Assembly (NCBI GenBank): GCA_028554645.1 | Contig: JAQOOI010000064.1 | Coordinates: 2,790,001 to 2,854,000, forward strand | Reading direction: 5' to 3' | DNA from: Omphalotus guepiniiformis | Taxonomy: Eukaryota; Basidiomycota; Agaricomycetes; Agaricales; Omphalotaceae | DNA: 64,000 nucleotides | The notes under the pieces: generated by a model | Told to the model about the DNA's origin: nothing | Databases searched by the model: none | What the model saw: only the letters and a program-made list of their open reading frames with translations | Made by a program: the position numbers and the translations under genes | Part shown: piece after piece, positions 1-11,159 of the stretch | How the letters are laid out: every line of letters starts with the position of its first letter | How positions within the stretch are numbered: position 1 is the stretch's first letter

Positions 1-705
1 CCCTCTAAGCAGTGCCGGAAACGGAACCTGGAGCTGTAAGTTCACACTTCAATGCGCGCGGCGTGCACTTTCTACGAAACGAAACGAAATACTCACACAC
101 AACTTTGGGTTAGATCAGCCTAGTAAAGCAGCCGGTACATAATTCTGTTTTGCTTTTGTCGTCTGTCTTTTTTCTTGCTGGCTAAGCTTTTGGTTCGGTA
201 TAGTGAACCACTTGAGCTCTCAGTTGGCTGTAAAACTCGGGCCACGGAATGTCACGTAAGGGCCATTCATTCCGTTCATCTTCTCGAGATCCCTCGACGA
301 ACTAACTCTCTTTCCCTGCAGTGTCAATGCCATACTACCCGGGTAAGCTCCTGTTCCTTCTTACCCAACACCTCCGCCTTCACCTATCCTCCAATGCTGA
401 ATCTCCCCGGGACAGCTTTTTCCCAAGCAAAATGACTGCATTCGGTCTCAAGACGGCCGGAGAGGAAACGTTTAATACACATCAACCGTCAGGTATGTAT
501 CGTTCTTCACTCTTTTCATCTTCTCGCTGTAGTTCTAATATGTCAATTTGTGTTTCAAGGACGTTTCGGTAAACCTGAAGACATGGCTGGTTTAGCCCTT
601 TTCCTTGCATCACCTGCTTCGGCACATGTTACAGGTGCTCATATTATTCTTGATGGTGGAGCTAGGTACGTCAGTATGAGTGCGGCACCCGCTACGAAGT
701 TGTAG
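1..705 (+). CDS. SDR-family short-chain dehydrogenase/reductase, C-terminal part (5' end outside the window)
   Basis: Six exons can be joined in phase: <1-35, 114-134, 204-255, 322-342, 416-492 and 560-705. The joined protein shows the SDR active-site tyrosine and lysine as YQPSKAA, then NVTVNAILPGFFPSKM after the active site, and RFGKPEDMAGLALFLASP and GAHIILDGG near the C-terminus. This is the usual order for a classical NAD(P)H-dependent SDR of the 3-oxoacyl-ACP-reductase/RhlG-like type. The Rossmann glycine motif lies upstream of the window. Introns are 66-78 nt and two exons are only 21 nt. The protein ends about 15 residues after the GG motif, normal for the family. The substrate cannot be inferred. 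Confidence is high for the family and moderate for each splice site. Confidence 0.88.
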
Positions 706-1142
706 GGTTGTAGAGCGTACGAGCTTTCTTTCTTTCTATCTTTCCGCAACTTTCTTTGGGAGATCGGATGTTGTAGAGTGCTTTGAAGTAGAACTGAATA
801 TGATGTTGTTTTCAACCTGGAATCATACTAGGTTTACAAAGTTTTTGGGTGAAAACTATTCATTGCTACATACAAGTGTGTGCGAAGTGTAACCCGATAC
901 CTGCACGACATTCATCTACGTACTTTGCTCTCCTTGCGAAAGCGGGTAAACAAAAAGAGAGAAAAAAAAGACAACACAGCGGAGAACAACAAGAGTGTAC
1001 ATCTGTACGATACAAATAAAAACTGAATATTTACTGCTACAGCAATCCGATCCAATGGAGTTAACGAATTCAATGTCCAAATAGAAAAGCAATAAGGTAT
1101 ACTCAAGTCAAGTCAAGCGCAAACGAACCCAATGCGAACCAT
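706..1142. other. Convergent intergenic spacer
   Basis: This stretch holds the 3' flanks of the SDR gene (plus) and the DUF6697 gene (minus). I see no gene or repeat, only short AT-rich runs that could serve as 3' ends. Confidence 0.6.
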
Positions 1143-3032
1143 TCATCTCTTCGCACCACTCGCCACTCCTTGAGGCAGATTCTCACTTCCTTCTCCAATG
1201 ACACGACTCGCCGCCACCGCCGCAATACTCAGCTTCGCCATATCATCCACGACATCCGACAGCGTGTTCCCGTTGTTGATGTTATTGTTATTAGCGTTCC
1301 AGAGACTCCCCGACCCAAGACCAGCATTGATACCCCCAACATACCCCGCAGGCTTCCACTTCCCCGTCTTCGTGCAATTGTCCACATGTTCAAGGATAGC
1401 GCGGTATATCGCCTGGTTAAACCCGACACACTGTAGGCCCACACATGCGACTTTAAGAGCACCGGCGGCGTATAACTGGGTCACCTCGTAGACGTTTTGA
1501 GGAGAGGTGTTCTTTCGACCTGCGAGCGTCTCTTTGACGAGTGCTTGTGTGGTCTATCGAAGATGTAATTCGTTGATAGCTTAACCAGAATATATGCACA
1601 CACCTCGTTGGACAGTGCCTCCCATTCTTTTATCGTAAGGTCGTCTAGTCGGAATGCTTTGTATACACCAGCATAGTACCATATCCCGTCTTTGTTGTAG
1701 AAACATTCTGTCATTTCAAAATCAATATCCACGAGCTAAAACGGAAAAGCGAGGAATTACCTAGTGGCTTGCACGCTTTGGATGATAAAACATCAGCCGG
1801 CGTCCAACGATGCGCTGTAGTGACCCTAGGATTGGTGCTGCATTTAAAAGCCGGGGTCAAGTAATATCCATGCTCTTCTCGTTGTGGGCACCAGGATGTG
1901 GTTGGCTGTTGAAGCGCACGATAGCTCGATAGCCTATCAACAATAGGCCGTCAGATAACATATCTGCACAAAGAGGCGCGACGAGTTTTACATGTTCCTA
2001 AGCAGCTGTTTGAGACAAGTTAGTCAAAACGGTCGGTTGGAAAAAGTCATGAACCATACACCAGTAGCGGTAGCAAGAAATTCATGTAAGGTGTACGGAG
2101 GCGGAATCATGATTGGCTTGAGAGCATCTTGGGGAGCGTCTTCTGGGAGAGCTATCGAGGCCAACAACTTGTTCCTAGCATTGATGGTATCTTCGGCCTC
2201 GTCTGAGTGAACAGCAGTACGAACAATCTGAGCAAAGAACATCAGTAGAGCCCTTCTGGAAAGGTTTAAAGAAACTTGTACCGTCAACCCTAGGTCGTTG
2301 TCTTCAAGCTCCAATACGGTCTTCGCAGAACTTTCCGTACTCGGTACAGATCGCAATGAGTTCCTCGAGGACACGCGAGAGATAACAGGAGGTGTAGTAC
2401 GATGAAGGACAAAGGGATTGACGGGAGGAATTAGATGCGGTTTCATGGCGCTTTGGTCCTAAATTAGACATCAGCCAAAGCGTGCACTGAAAAAGACTTG
2501 AAGCATACCTTGAACAGCCTACTCTCGTAGCGAGGCGGGGATACTTCCTCTTTCTGAGTCTTAGACTCCGAAGAGGCCTCTTTCAACGCCTTGATTTCAT
2601 CTCGCAAGGACTTGACAACGCCTTCAAGAGCAGCGACTTCCTGCTTCAGCTTAGTAGACTCTGCATTCTCTCCATTTCTACGCCCCAAATCATACTCTCC
2701 ATGCCTATTCAAGCCCTCCAATTCCTTCTGCAAACGATCAACCAAGGAAGTTTTCTGACGAACCGAGATATATGCGTCAGCCAATCTTTGAACAGCAACA
2801 TCTCGAGCGTTCAGCGCATCTGAAGTCTTCTTGCGTTCATTCTGAATTTCAATAGCCATTTCGACGACATTGAATGGATCCTAATACACCATGATACGAT
2901 ATCGCAGACTGATCAGTTACGCATAGTGTTAGCGAGATTATCGTAAATCCATACCGCCGCTTTTAGCAGATCCAGCTGCTGTTTCATGATATCAACATCG
3001 TAGGTGGAGGAGGAAATATCAGAAGACATCAT
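1143..3032 (-). CDS. DUF6697 domain-containing protein with N-terminal coiled coil
   Basis: The start is the first of two tandem ATGs at 3032. Exon 1 is 3032-2955 (26 codons). Exon 2 is 2880-2509: a heptad-rich coiled coil with repeated Leu, Lys and Glu. Exon 3 begins at 2458 and contains an optional 54-nt in-frame intron. After an intron near 2085-1935 comes the DUF6697 core, recognisable as WCPQREEHGYYLTPAFKC, TNPRVTTAHRWTP, TECFYNKDGIWYYAGVYKAF, RLDDLTIKEWEALS and KNTSPQNVYE, then VTQLYAAGALKVACVGLQC. This domain is common in agaricomycetes and has no assigned function. The ends of the exon near 1935 are uncertain. A copia element sits only 43 bp upstream of the ATG, so the native promoter is displaced. 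Confidence 0.8.
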
Positions 3033-3074
3033 AAAGTCATAACGAAGGCCTTCAGATGCACCATGCACCACGAC

Positions 3075-3079
3075 CATGG
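3075..3079. repeat. 5-bp target-site duplication, left copy
   Basis: CATGG directly precedes the left LTR and recurs directly after the right LTR (8342-8346). Five bp is the usual duplication size for copia integrases. Confidence 0.9.
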
Positions 3080-3450
3080 TGTTGGAGTAAGAGAATAAAG
3101 CAAAGCGGCGTCATCCGACTCGACGTCCGCTTACACGGTCTCTTTTCATTTCTCGTCATATATATATTCACGGTCTTTCTAGTTATATTCTCTGGCTTTA
3201 TAGATCTAATGGATTTATGTTCCTTTGTTCATATTCACTATATACACGATGTTCCGTAGTTAGAAACACCTCAGTCTATTCTCGTACGACTGAGGTGAGC
3301 TTCGTCTTTTTACTTCCTTGTAGAGCTTCATACTTATTTATACTATCTAGTATCTCATACGAGATTTGTTTCTAGGTATTGCTTAATAGAGTCTATTCTC
3401 GTACGACTGAGTATCTCATACGAGATTTGTTTCTAGCATATATTCTATAA
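3080..3450 (+). repeat. Left (5') LTR of the copia element
   Basis: 371 bp, beginning TGTTGGAGTAAG and ending TATTCTATAA. It matches 7971-8341 almost base for base. It contains an internal duplication: the module TCTATTCTCGTACGACTGAG and the module GTATCTCATACGAGATTTG each occur twice. Confidence 0.93.
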
Positions 3451-3486
3451 GGTTACGGGCCCCGGAATTGTTCATCCACACCCGAA

Positions 3487-6400
3487 ATGTCTTCGACCAC
3501 TGTCAACGCCCTCACGGATGCTCTTCCGAGCAATGTTCCTATGCTAGACTCTGCTGGCAAGAACTGGAGCATTTGGGAGCTCCGTTTCGTGACTGGTGTG
3601 CAAGGCAAGAACCGCTGGTCTCAGTTTGATGGCTCAAACCCTCGTCCTGCCTTCATTGGCCCTCTACTCTCTATTTCCGATGACCTCGTGTTATGGCAGA
3701 AGGAGGAAGCTGCTGCTCGCAGTCTTCTCCTCTCCAAGGTTCCTGACTCGATCGCGTTGAAGCTTCGCAAGTATTCTACTGTGGCAGAAGCTTGGTCAGC
3801 GCTTGTCAAAGAGTTCACGGAGAAGAGTGGCTATGCCCAGACTGACCTTCGCCAAGAATTCCTTGACTCGTTTTGCCCAGCGAAGGGTGATGTCCGCAAG
3901 TTCCTCACTGATCTTGAGTCTAAGCGAGAGAGTTTTGCCGCTCTCGGTGTTGTCATCGACGACATGGACTATCGCTCGACTATCATGCGTGGTATCCCTC
4001 GGGAGTATGCTGACTTTGCTGCTCCTGTCATCTCAGCTGCGAGAATCACATCTTCTGGACCGATTGACCCATCGGCTCTCGCTACTCTCATTGCTGAGGA
4101 GTATGACCGCATCCAGCGTCGAAAGGCTAGTTTTAAGAAGCGAAGGAACCAGGATGATGATGATGAGGCTCTCGCAGTCACACCAGGGGGAAGGAAGGGC
4201 AACGGAAAGAAGAAACTTGTCTGCTGGAAGTGTGGGAAAGAGGGGCATTTCAAGTCGAAGTGTCCCGAGAAGGACCAGCCATCAAGGGATGGTAAATCCG
4301 GCCCTGGCGGGAAGTCAGGAGGAAAGTCGGGTGGTTCTGCTAATGCAGCAGAGGCTTCGGACTCAGATTGGGAGTCTGGAGGTGCTTTCGGTGTCGAGAC
4401 AGCTTCATCAGATGGAGATAGCATGCCTGCACTCTATGATGTCACAGATACCGAGGATGACTTGTGGAGTGACGACGAGTCTTCAGCAGCTGCAACGGAT
4501 GCCTATAGGAATGATGATGGTGCGATGCTGTTTTCGGATGTCGAGGATGGTGCCTATGATGAACTTGAAGATTCTGAAGCTGACTGGAGTGATGTTCACT
4601 CATTTGTCGAGAGGTTGTCCGGGTCAGATGGTGATGTTCCCCTAGACTCTGGAAGCTCTTTAGAACCGGTAGCGCAAGTCGCAGATGGCAACGAACCTAT
4701 TTCCTCACGTTCCGAGTTGTATGACTCGGGATGTAGCCGACACATCTCTCCTTATCGAGACGACTTCACGTCTTTCGAATCTATTCCTCCGAAGTCATTC
4801 CGTGCTGCAAACAAACAGTATTTCAGTGCTACTGGTGTTGGGTCAATAACAATTGACGTACCTCTTGGTGTTCGCAGCAGCAATCTCGAGCTTACTGAGG
4901 TGCTGTACTCGCCGGGAAGTCGGCTATACCCTTATCTCTATCGGAAAGTTGGATGATCTTGGCTTCAAAATGACCTTCGGGGATGGGAAGTGTACGATCT
5001 ACAGTCCTGAGGGGGAGATTGTTGGGGAAGTGCCAAAGACAAGTGGAGGTCTATATCGTGTTGAACGTGAGGCCGAAATCGTAGCTGCTGCATCAGAGGT
5101 GGTGACGTTGGACCAACTCCATCGTCGTATGGGTCATATTTCTCCCAGGGTAGCTCGCCAGCTTGTGGAGAAAGGTTTTGCGACTGGGGTTCGGCTCGAC
5201 TCTTCGGGTCCGGAAAATGTCTTCTGCGAGTCATGTGTATACGCAAAAAAGCCACTCGCAAGCCTGTCGCGAAGCAGCGTGAAGAGGGGAAGCGAGCAAC
5301 GAAGTTTGGGGAGGAAACACATTCTGATTGTGGGGTCCCTCTCCAGTTGCATCCTTGCGTGGACGTCGTTACTATGTCACCTTCATTGATGATATGAGCC
5401 GACTCGCCTATCTTGATTTCCTTCGCCAGAAGAGCCAAACGCTCGATTCATACAAGACGTATGAGGCCCATGTCAAAGCCGAACATGGTGCTGACCTCAA
5501 GATCCTTCATTCCGATCGAGGGGAGAGTATACTGGCAAGGAATTTGTCATGTACCTCAAGTCTCGAGGCACGCGGCAGAAGCTCACGGTCCATGACACTC
5601 CGCAGCACAACGGTGTTTGCAGAAACGCTACAACCGTACCCTAATCGAGAAAGTCCGGGCGATGTTGCATGCGAGTGGGCTGCCTAAAGCTCTGTGGGTC
5701 GAGGCGGCGCGTCACGCTGTTTGGGTCTTAAACCGTACACCTACGAAAGCTCTTGATAATAAAACTCCAATCGAGGCTGCAAACTGGCAAGAAGCCTGAC
5801 TTGCGAGGCTTGCGAGAGTGGGGCGAGAGGTGCTGGGTACGCATCGAGGGTGGTAATAAGCTTGGTGGGAGAGTTCGAGAAGGTCGTTGGATTGGTGTGA
5901 GCACAGAGAGCAAGGGTTATCGAATCTATTGGCCCGACACTCGTAAAGTTACAACTGAACGGAATGTCCACTATGACAAGACTACCGCCGGTATCGCTCG
6001 CATCGAGGGGGAGGAATTGGAGATCGATGCGCGGTACAGGCGACATCAGATACCCTCAACCTCAACCCGCTTCGACTTCAGCTGGACAGTCCTCGTCCCG
6101 TTTCTCCTGACCCGCCTGCTGAACCTGAACCGGAACCCGAAGCTGTTCCTGCGAAACGTATTCGAAAACCAAGTCAGCTTGTGCTCGACTTGCTTCAAGG
6201 TCGAGGCCGTACCTCGAATCGTCCTACCGATCCGGTTATCCCTACCGGGGTACAACTTCCTAATGTCAACGAAAATCCTCCCTATGGCTGATGAGCTTGC
6301 AGGTGTGGCTGAGGCAGACTGGATGATGTTGTTGGAAGGCAAAGATTTTGCCGAAGAGTACGCGTTGGCGCTCGAAACGAGTGAAGCCGAAGCTTTAGAA

Positions 6401-7963
6401 CCTCGCAGTCTTGCTGAAGCTCGACGTCGTCCTGACTGGCCTAGATGGGAAGAAAGCAATTAGAGAGGAATTGAAGATGCTGAAGGAATCAGGTACTTGG
6501 GAGACAGTAAGAAGCCGGATGGTGTTAATGTGGTTGGGTCAAAGTGGGTTTTCAAAGCGAAGAAGGATGCGGCTGGGAACGTGGTACGTTACAAAGCCCG
6601 TCTAGTTGCTCAAGGTTCTCGCAGGTCCCAGGTGTCGACTACTTCGACACCTACGCACCCGTAGCGAAACTCGCATCGATTCGTGCTGTTCTTGCCATGG
6701 CTGCTGCCCTGGATATGGAGTTACATCAGATTGATATTAAAGGTGCATATCTGAAATGGAAAACTTACTGACAACGAAGTTATCTACATGCGGCAACCAC
6801 CTGGCTACCCCGACGCACCCTCAGACCATGTCTGTCGACTCCGAAAAACTCTCTATGGCTTGAAGCAAAGCGGCCGGCGCTGGTATCAACGTTTGGTTGA
6901 AATCCTTGTTGACGAACTCGGGTTCTCTCAGTGTGAAGTAGACCAAGCAGTGTTCTATAAGCGAGAAGGAACCCAGCTAAACTATCGTCGTGGTCCACGT
7001 CGATGACTGCACCATCGCGCAACCTCGTTGACTGTCATAAAGCTGTTGAAGGACGGATTGCCGTAAGCATGTAGAGATCACGGACTTGGGCGAGCTTCAC
7101 TGGCTGCTTGGTATCGAGGTCCGCCGGAACCGGGACTCAAGGACCATTTTCCTTTCCCAGCGTGCTTACCTCGACTCTATCATCCGCCGTTATGGTTTCG
7201 AAAGATCTCAAGCCAGTATCCATCCCTATGGATCCCAATGTACAGCTCTCATCTTCTCAATCGCCTTCCACGACCGCTGAAGCCGCCGCTATGCGAGACG
7301 TCCCCGTACCATGAAGCCGTGGTTCACTTATGTGGGCCATGCTTGGTACTCGACCGGATATCGCTTTTTGCCGTCAACTCGCTTTCAAGATTCACGAAAA
7401 ACCCAGGGGAAGTGCATTGGAATGCACTAAAGAGGGTCTACAGGTATTTGAAGGGTACAAAGGACTTATGGTTGGGTTATGGGGGGAGTTGGAAAGGTTT
7501 TAGTTGGTTTTGCTGATGCAGATGGTAGTATGGCTGAGGATCGTCATGCTATCACCGGGTACGCTTTTATTCTCAACGGAGGCGCTATTTCATGGGCTTC
7601 TAAACGACAGGAGATTGTTTCCCTATCCACCACCGAGTCCGAATACGTCGCTGCCACTCATGCCACCAAAGAGGCACTTTGGATTCGAAATCTTATTGCT
7701 ATCATCTTCGAGCCGTTCACGGACGCTACGACTCTTTTCTCTGACAATCAGTCCGCCATTGCACTCAGCAAGGATCACCAATATCACGCACGTACGAAGC
7801 ACATCGACGTTCGCTTCATTTCATCCGCTGGGTCATTTCCGAAGGTTCTATTCATCTCATCTACTGCCCTACAGACGACATGGTAGCCGACGCTTTGACC
7901 AAGGCTTTGCCTTCTGCAAAGGTCAAGCATTTCGCTAACGAGCTCGGACTGCGCTCGCTTTGA
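3487..7963 (+). pseudogene. Copia Gag-Pol polyprotein, frame broken many times
   Basis: Gag is open from ATG 3487 and has a UBN2-type capsid region and a CCHC knuckle (C246, C249, H254, C259 in CWKCGKEGHFKSKC). The protease motif YDSGCSRHIS follows near 4720. The frame then shifts about every 100-600 bp. In order I can still read GAG-pre-integrase (LDQLHRRMGHISP), integrase core (YYVTFIDDMSRLAYL, ILHSDRG), reverse transcriptase (VPGVDYFDTYAPVAKLASIR, QPPGYPD, YGLKQSGRRWY, HVDDCTIA) and RNase H (TTESEYVAATHATKEALW, LADALTKALP-like end). Most shifts are one-base gains or losses in short A, T or G runs, for example near 5250, 5335, 5610, 5785, 6615, 6755, 6980 and 7205. The stop is at 7961-7963. 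Confidence 0.93.
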
Positions 7964-7970
7964 GGGGGAG

Positions 7971-8341
7971 TGTTGGAGTAAGAGAATAAAGCAAAGCGGC
8001 GTCATCCGACTCGACGTCCGCTTACACGGTCTCTTTTCATTTTCTCGTCATATCTATATTCACGGTCTTTCTAGTTATATTCTCTTGCTTTATAGATCTA
8101 ATGGATTTATGTTCCTTTGTTCATATTCACTATATACACGATGTTCCGTAGTTAGAACACCTCAGTCTATTCTCGTACGACTGAGGTGAGCTTCGTCTTT
8201 TTACTTCCTTGTAGAGCTTCATACTTATTTATACTATCTAGTATCTCATACGAGATTTGTTTCTAGGTATTGCTTAATAGAGTCTATTCTCGTACGACTG
8301 AGTATCTCATACGAGATTTGTTTCTAGCATATATTCTATAA
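7971..8341 (+). repeat. Right (3') LTR of the copia element
   Basis: 371 bp, the same ends as the left LTR. Relative to it there is one extra T near 8040, one fewer A near 8156 and two base substitutions. Confidence 0.93.
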
Positions 8342-8346
8342 CATGG
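8342..8346. repeat. 5-bp target-site duplication, right copy
   Basis: CATGG, identical to 3075-3079. Confidence 0.9.
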
Positions 8347-8542
8347 TGGTCTGGGTTGAAGAGACGTGAGGTGCTGACAGTGACAGTGCAATGCTGACAC
8401 GGCCTCTGGGGTTCAAACAAGTATAATCATATCAAAGCAGCGCGTACACAACGCGCAAAAACAACTTCATCACTCATACAATGTCTATGTATCAAAGATA
8501 TATATCTGCGTAGAAAGGGTATCGATACACAGCACTCATTCA

Positions 8543-9745
8543 CTACAAAACTTTCTCAACAAACCAACCATCCCACCCCGCTCTCCCGCCGATACAATCT
8601 CCCGCACGGATAATCATCTCATCAGACTCCATCTTATCCAAGATAGCAGCAACGATACACCCAATCGCCATCGGAGCCCAAGTTCTTCCGGAGCACTGAA
8701 GAGGGCCTGATCCAAAAGGTAAGAACGCAGCAGTGTGTTCTGCCGTAGACGAAGGTATATCATGCCGCGAGGGATTAAACTCTTTTACATCCAGACCCCA
8801 GATCTCAGAGGAGTGATGAACACTGTGAACATCTGCAATATCCACCTGTACTCGATCAAATATCCTCGCGACACCTTCAGGCAAACAGCTCATAAATCGA
8901 TGTCGGTGGACCTGCCAGCGAGATATATGCTTTGAAGGGGGGTACAAGCGGAGGCATTCCATGATAATAGCCTTCGCAGAGACACCAGCTCCGACGCTGT
9001 CTACCGAGCTGAACCGATCTAGATCCGGGTTGGCATTCAAAGCGCGGAAAGCTGCTATGTATTCCTCATTCTGGCGCACATGAGCGATACATATCGCAAC
9101 GACCCTCCAAAGTGTTTCCCAGGTAGGGATGACAAAATCAATGGGATTCGGATAAGCTTGACTATTTGGCAACAAGCGCCGAAGGTGGTCATTGAGACAG
9201 GCAAGTTTAGATGGGTGAAGAATACCGCTCGACTGCGCATCGGCGGTTTTCGAGAGCGACCAAAGCTCGGTGATTAGTTCTGCCGCGACGCAAAGATCAT
9301 TCGCGTCCAACGCAGTTACATCACGATCAACATCAAGTAGACCCGTGATGGCTACTCTCAAAGTAACCGCCTGCATGAAGACGCTATAATCTTCTAAGCA
9401 ATCCGCGAGCGTGCACTCGACTGCTTGTGAAGATACTTCCAAAAACCTATTCCAGCTTCCACTCCGGCTGTGAGTTTGGAGGAGACCCTGAAATCGACGA
9501 ACAAACGCGGTATGTACATCCGCGTCGGGACTGACGAAAGTGTTCTTTAGATTGAATGCGTGGACCAGCCGCCGGTTGGCGAGTGCTCGAGCACGAAGTG
9601 ATGATGTGCTCAACAGAGCCTTGATAGACTCTGGGGACGTATGTCGAATGCGACGAGGTGAACGCCATGACAGGCAGCTCAGGAAGATCACAGCAAGTGT
9701 AAGAAGGAAGAAGCACGAAAAATATTCTGAGAGAAATCCCTCCAT
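8543..9745 (-). CDS. Cytochrome P450-like protein, single exon
   Basis: 400 residues without an intron. The N-terminus (MEGFLSEYFSCFFLLTLAVIFL) is a membrane anchor. A K-helix ExxR is visible in MECLRLYPPSK, a PERF-like FNPSR follows, and the heme loop reads FLPFGSGPLQCSG, fitting FxxGxxxCxG with the thiolate cysteine. The protein is about 100 residues shorter than a typical fungal microsomal P450. The usual I-helix AGxxTT motif is not evident around the middle (IPTWETLWRVVAIC), so oxygen activation may be atypical. It resembles divergent basidiomycete P450s without introns. The gene is read away from the copia element. Its substrate is unknown. Confidence 0.85.
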   Translation of the reverse strand: MEGFLSEYFSCFFLLTLAVIFLSCLSWRSPRRIRHTSPESIKALLSTSSLRARALANRRLVHAFNLKNTFVSPDADVHTAFVRRFQGLLQTHSRSGSWNRFLEVSSQAVECTLADCLEDYSVFMQAVTLRVAITGLLDVDRDVTALDANDLCVAAELITELWSLSKTADAQSSGILHPSKLACLNDHLRRLLPNSQAYPNPIDFVIPTWETLWRVVAICIAHVRQNEEYIAAFRALNANPDLDRFSSVDSVGAGVSAKAIIMECLRLYPPSKHISRWQVHRHRFMSCLPEGVARIFDRVQVDIADVHSVHHSSEIWGLDVKEFNPSRHDIPSSTAEHTAAFLPFGSGPLQCSGRTWAPMAIGCIVAAILDKMESDEMIIRAGDCIGGRAGWDGWFVEKVL

Positions 9746-9781
9746 CGGAAGAAACCAAAAGTGACATTGACGAAGGAGGGG

Positions 9782-9790
9782 TTTTATATA
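9782..9790 (-). promoter_or_regulatory. TATA-like box of the single-exon P450 gene
   Basis: The minus strand reads TATATAAAA about 37-45 bp upstream of the start codon at 9745. Confidence 0.4.
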
Positions 9791-11159
9791 ACATGGTCCC
9801 GTTTCCTCCTATCGAGATTCGAGGCATGAGACATCAGAGTTGAGAAGAAGCAAGCAAGTAAGGACCCACATACGCCACGCCGCAACAAGCATACAATTCA
9901 ATGAGTTGCACCCAGAGAAGAACAGACAAGGTGTGTCTGACCATTTCCAGTACAGAAATGACGAAGTCCTCATCTCTGAAAGGGAACAATCCGCGGTTAT
10001 AGTGATATGCATTGCCTTGATACGCTCTAGCATTTCTGGTCCAGACAGCTAGTCGATCGCCCACAAGAACACACAAAGTACAAAGCTTATAGCACTTTCA
10101 CAGCACCAGCTGAGGATGGAACAAGGGACCCTCCATTAGCAAACCGTATAGAAGGACGTGCAGAAACTGCAACAAGACTTTCCCGTGGCGTCGTCGTCCG
10201 TAGTGATCGAGCTATTCCTGCTGTAAGTATAGAACAATTCGGGTTGGGAGCACGATGACCTACCAATTATAGGACTACATTAACTCAGTATTCGATGGAG
10301 TATTCGATGGAGCTTTCCAAAGCTGAGGTTATACTTGCGGAAGCCTTGAGGCCTTGAGGTATTGAAGGTTCTGTCAAGTTTAGCGCTGCTTTCCGGGCTA
10401 AGGCTATGGCAATGGCAATGATCTAGGCTCGTGACCAGCTCGTTTCTAGAAACTGAGGCCACATGGCCTATCGGACCGTTGGTTCCGAAGACGTTTCGTA
10501 GAAACGGCTGGTACAAACGGTCGCGATTTTGGCAGGCGCCGCCTAGTGTGACATTGGACTTAGCCTCAGAACTTCAAAATTTTTGTATTCTTGAGAGTAC
10601 GAAATATATGCGTTTTGAAGAACGCTGATTCGAATGATACAGATGTCAAAAAAAAAAATTTCTAGGTATTTTCGTGCCCGACTTTGAAGAATGAGGGAGG
10701 CTCTCCCACGCTTAGGTGTGTTTGTTGGGCTGACAGTATTGCTCTGTGGGGTCAAAAAAAATTTATTTCTATGATATAGACTGTTGTGTTCAGCTCGACA
10801 AGAGACGGCGAATGGTATAGGTCACTCAGGAACTTTTTTTTACAAGTTGGAAGCCAGGATTTCACGAAGTCCAATGTCACAAACCGTGACCCCGCAAATG
10901 TGATGACAGTCAGGACCAGTCGTTTCACATGAGCATCTTGTTTGTTCATCAAAACAAACTAAATTTGGATGTTTACCGTCCAAATATGCTCACGTAGGTG
11001 AAATGACTGGTCGCGAGTCTAGCAATGATCGAATTGAACTAGGGTTTGCATTACGAGCTAGGCTCCTACTGCATATGGTTGAGCGTATTTTATGATAAAA
11101 TTCACTGTTTTTGCATGTACCCAGTTAGTATGCAAAAATACTCATTAAAGACATTAATA
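9791..11159. other. Gene-free interval between P450 and helicase relic
   Basis: No convincing gene. Base composition becomes clearly AT-rich from about 10560 on. Open frames here are short and show no family motif. Confidence 0.5.

Larger units (their letters stand above)
3080..8341 (+). mobile_element. Ty1/copia LTR retrotransposon, 5262 bp
   Basis: Two 371-bp direct LTRs flank an internal region. It starts with a primer-binding-like stretch (GGTTACGGGCCCC at 3451) and ends with a polypurine tract (GAGGGGGAG, 7962-7970). A 5-bp CATGG duplication brackets the element. The order gag, protease, integrase, reverse transcriptase, RNase H is that of Ty1/copia. The LTRs differ by two substitutions and two one-base homopolymer-length changes. 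That implies a recent insertion, yet the internal coding frame is broken in more than ten places. Confidence 0.95.
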
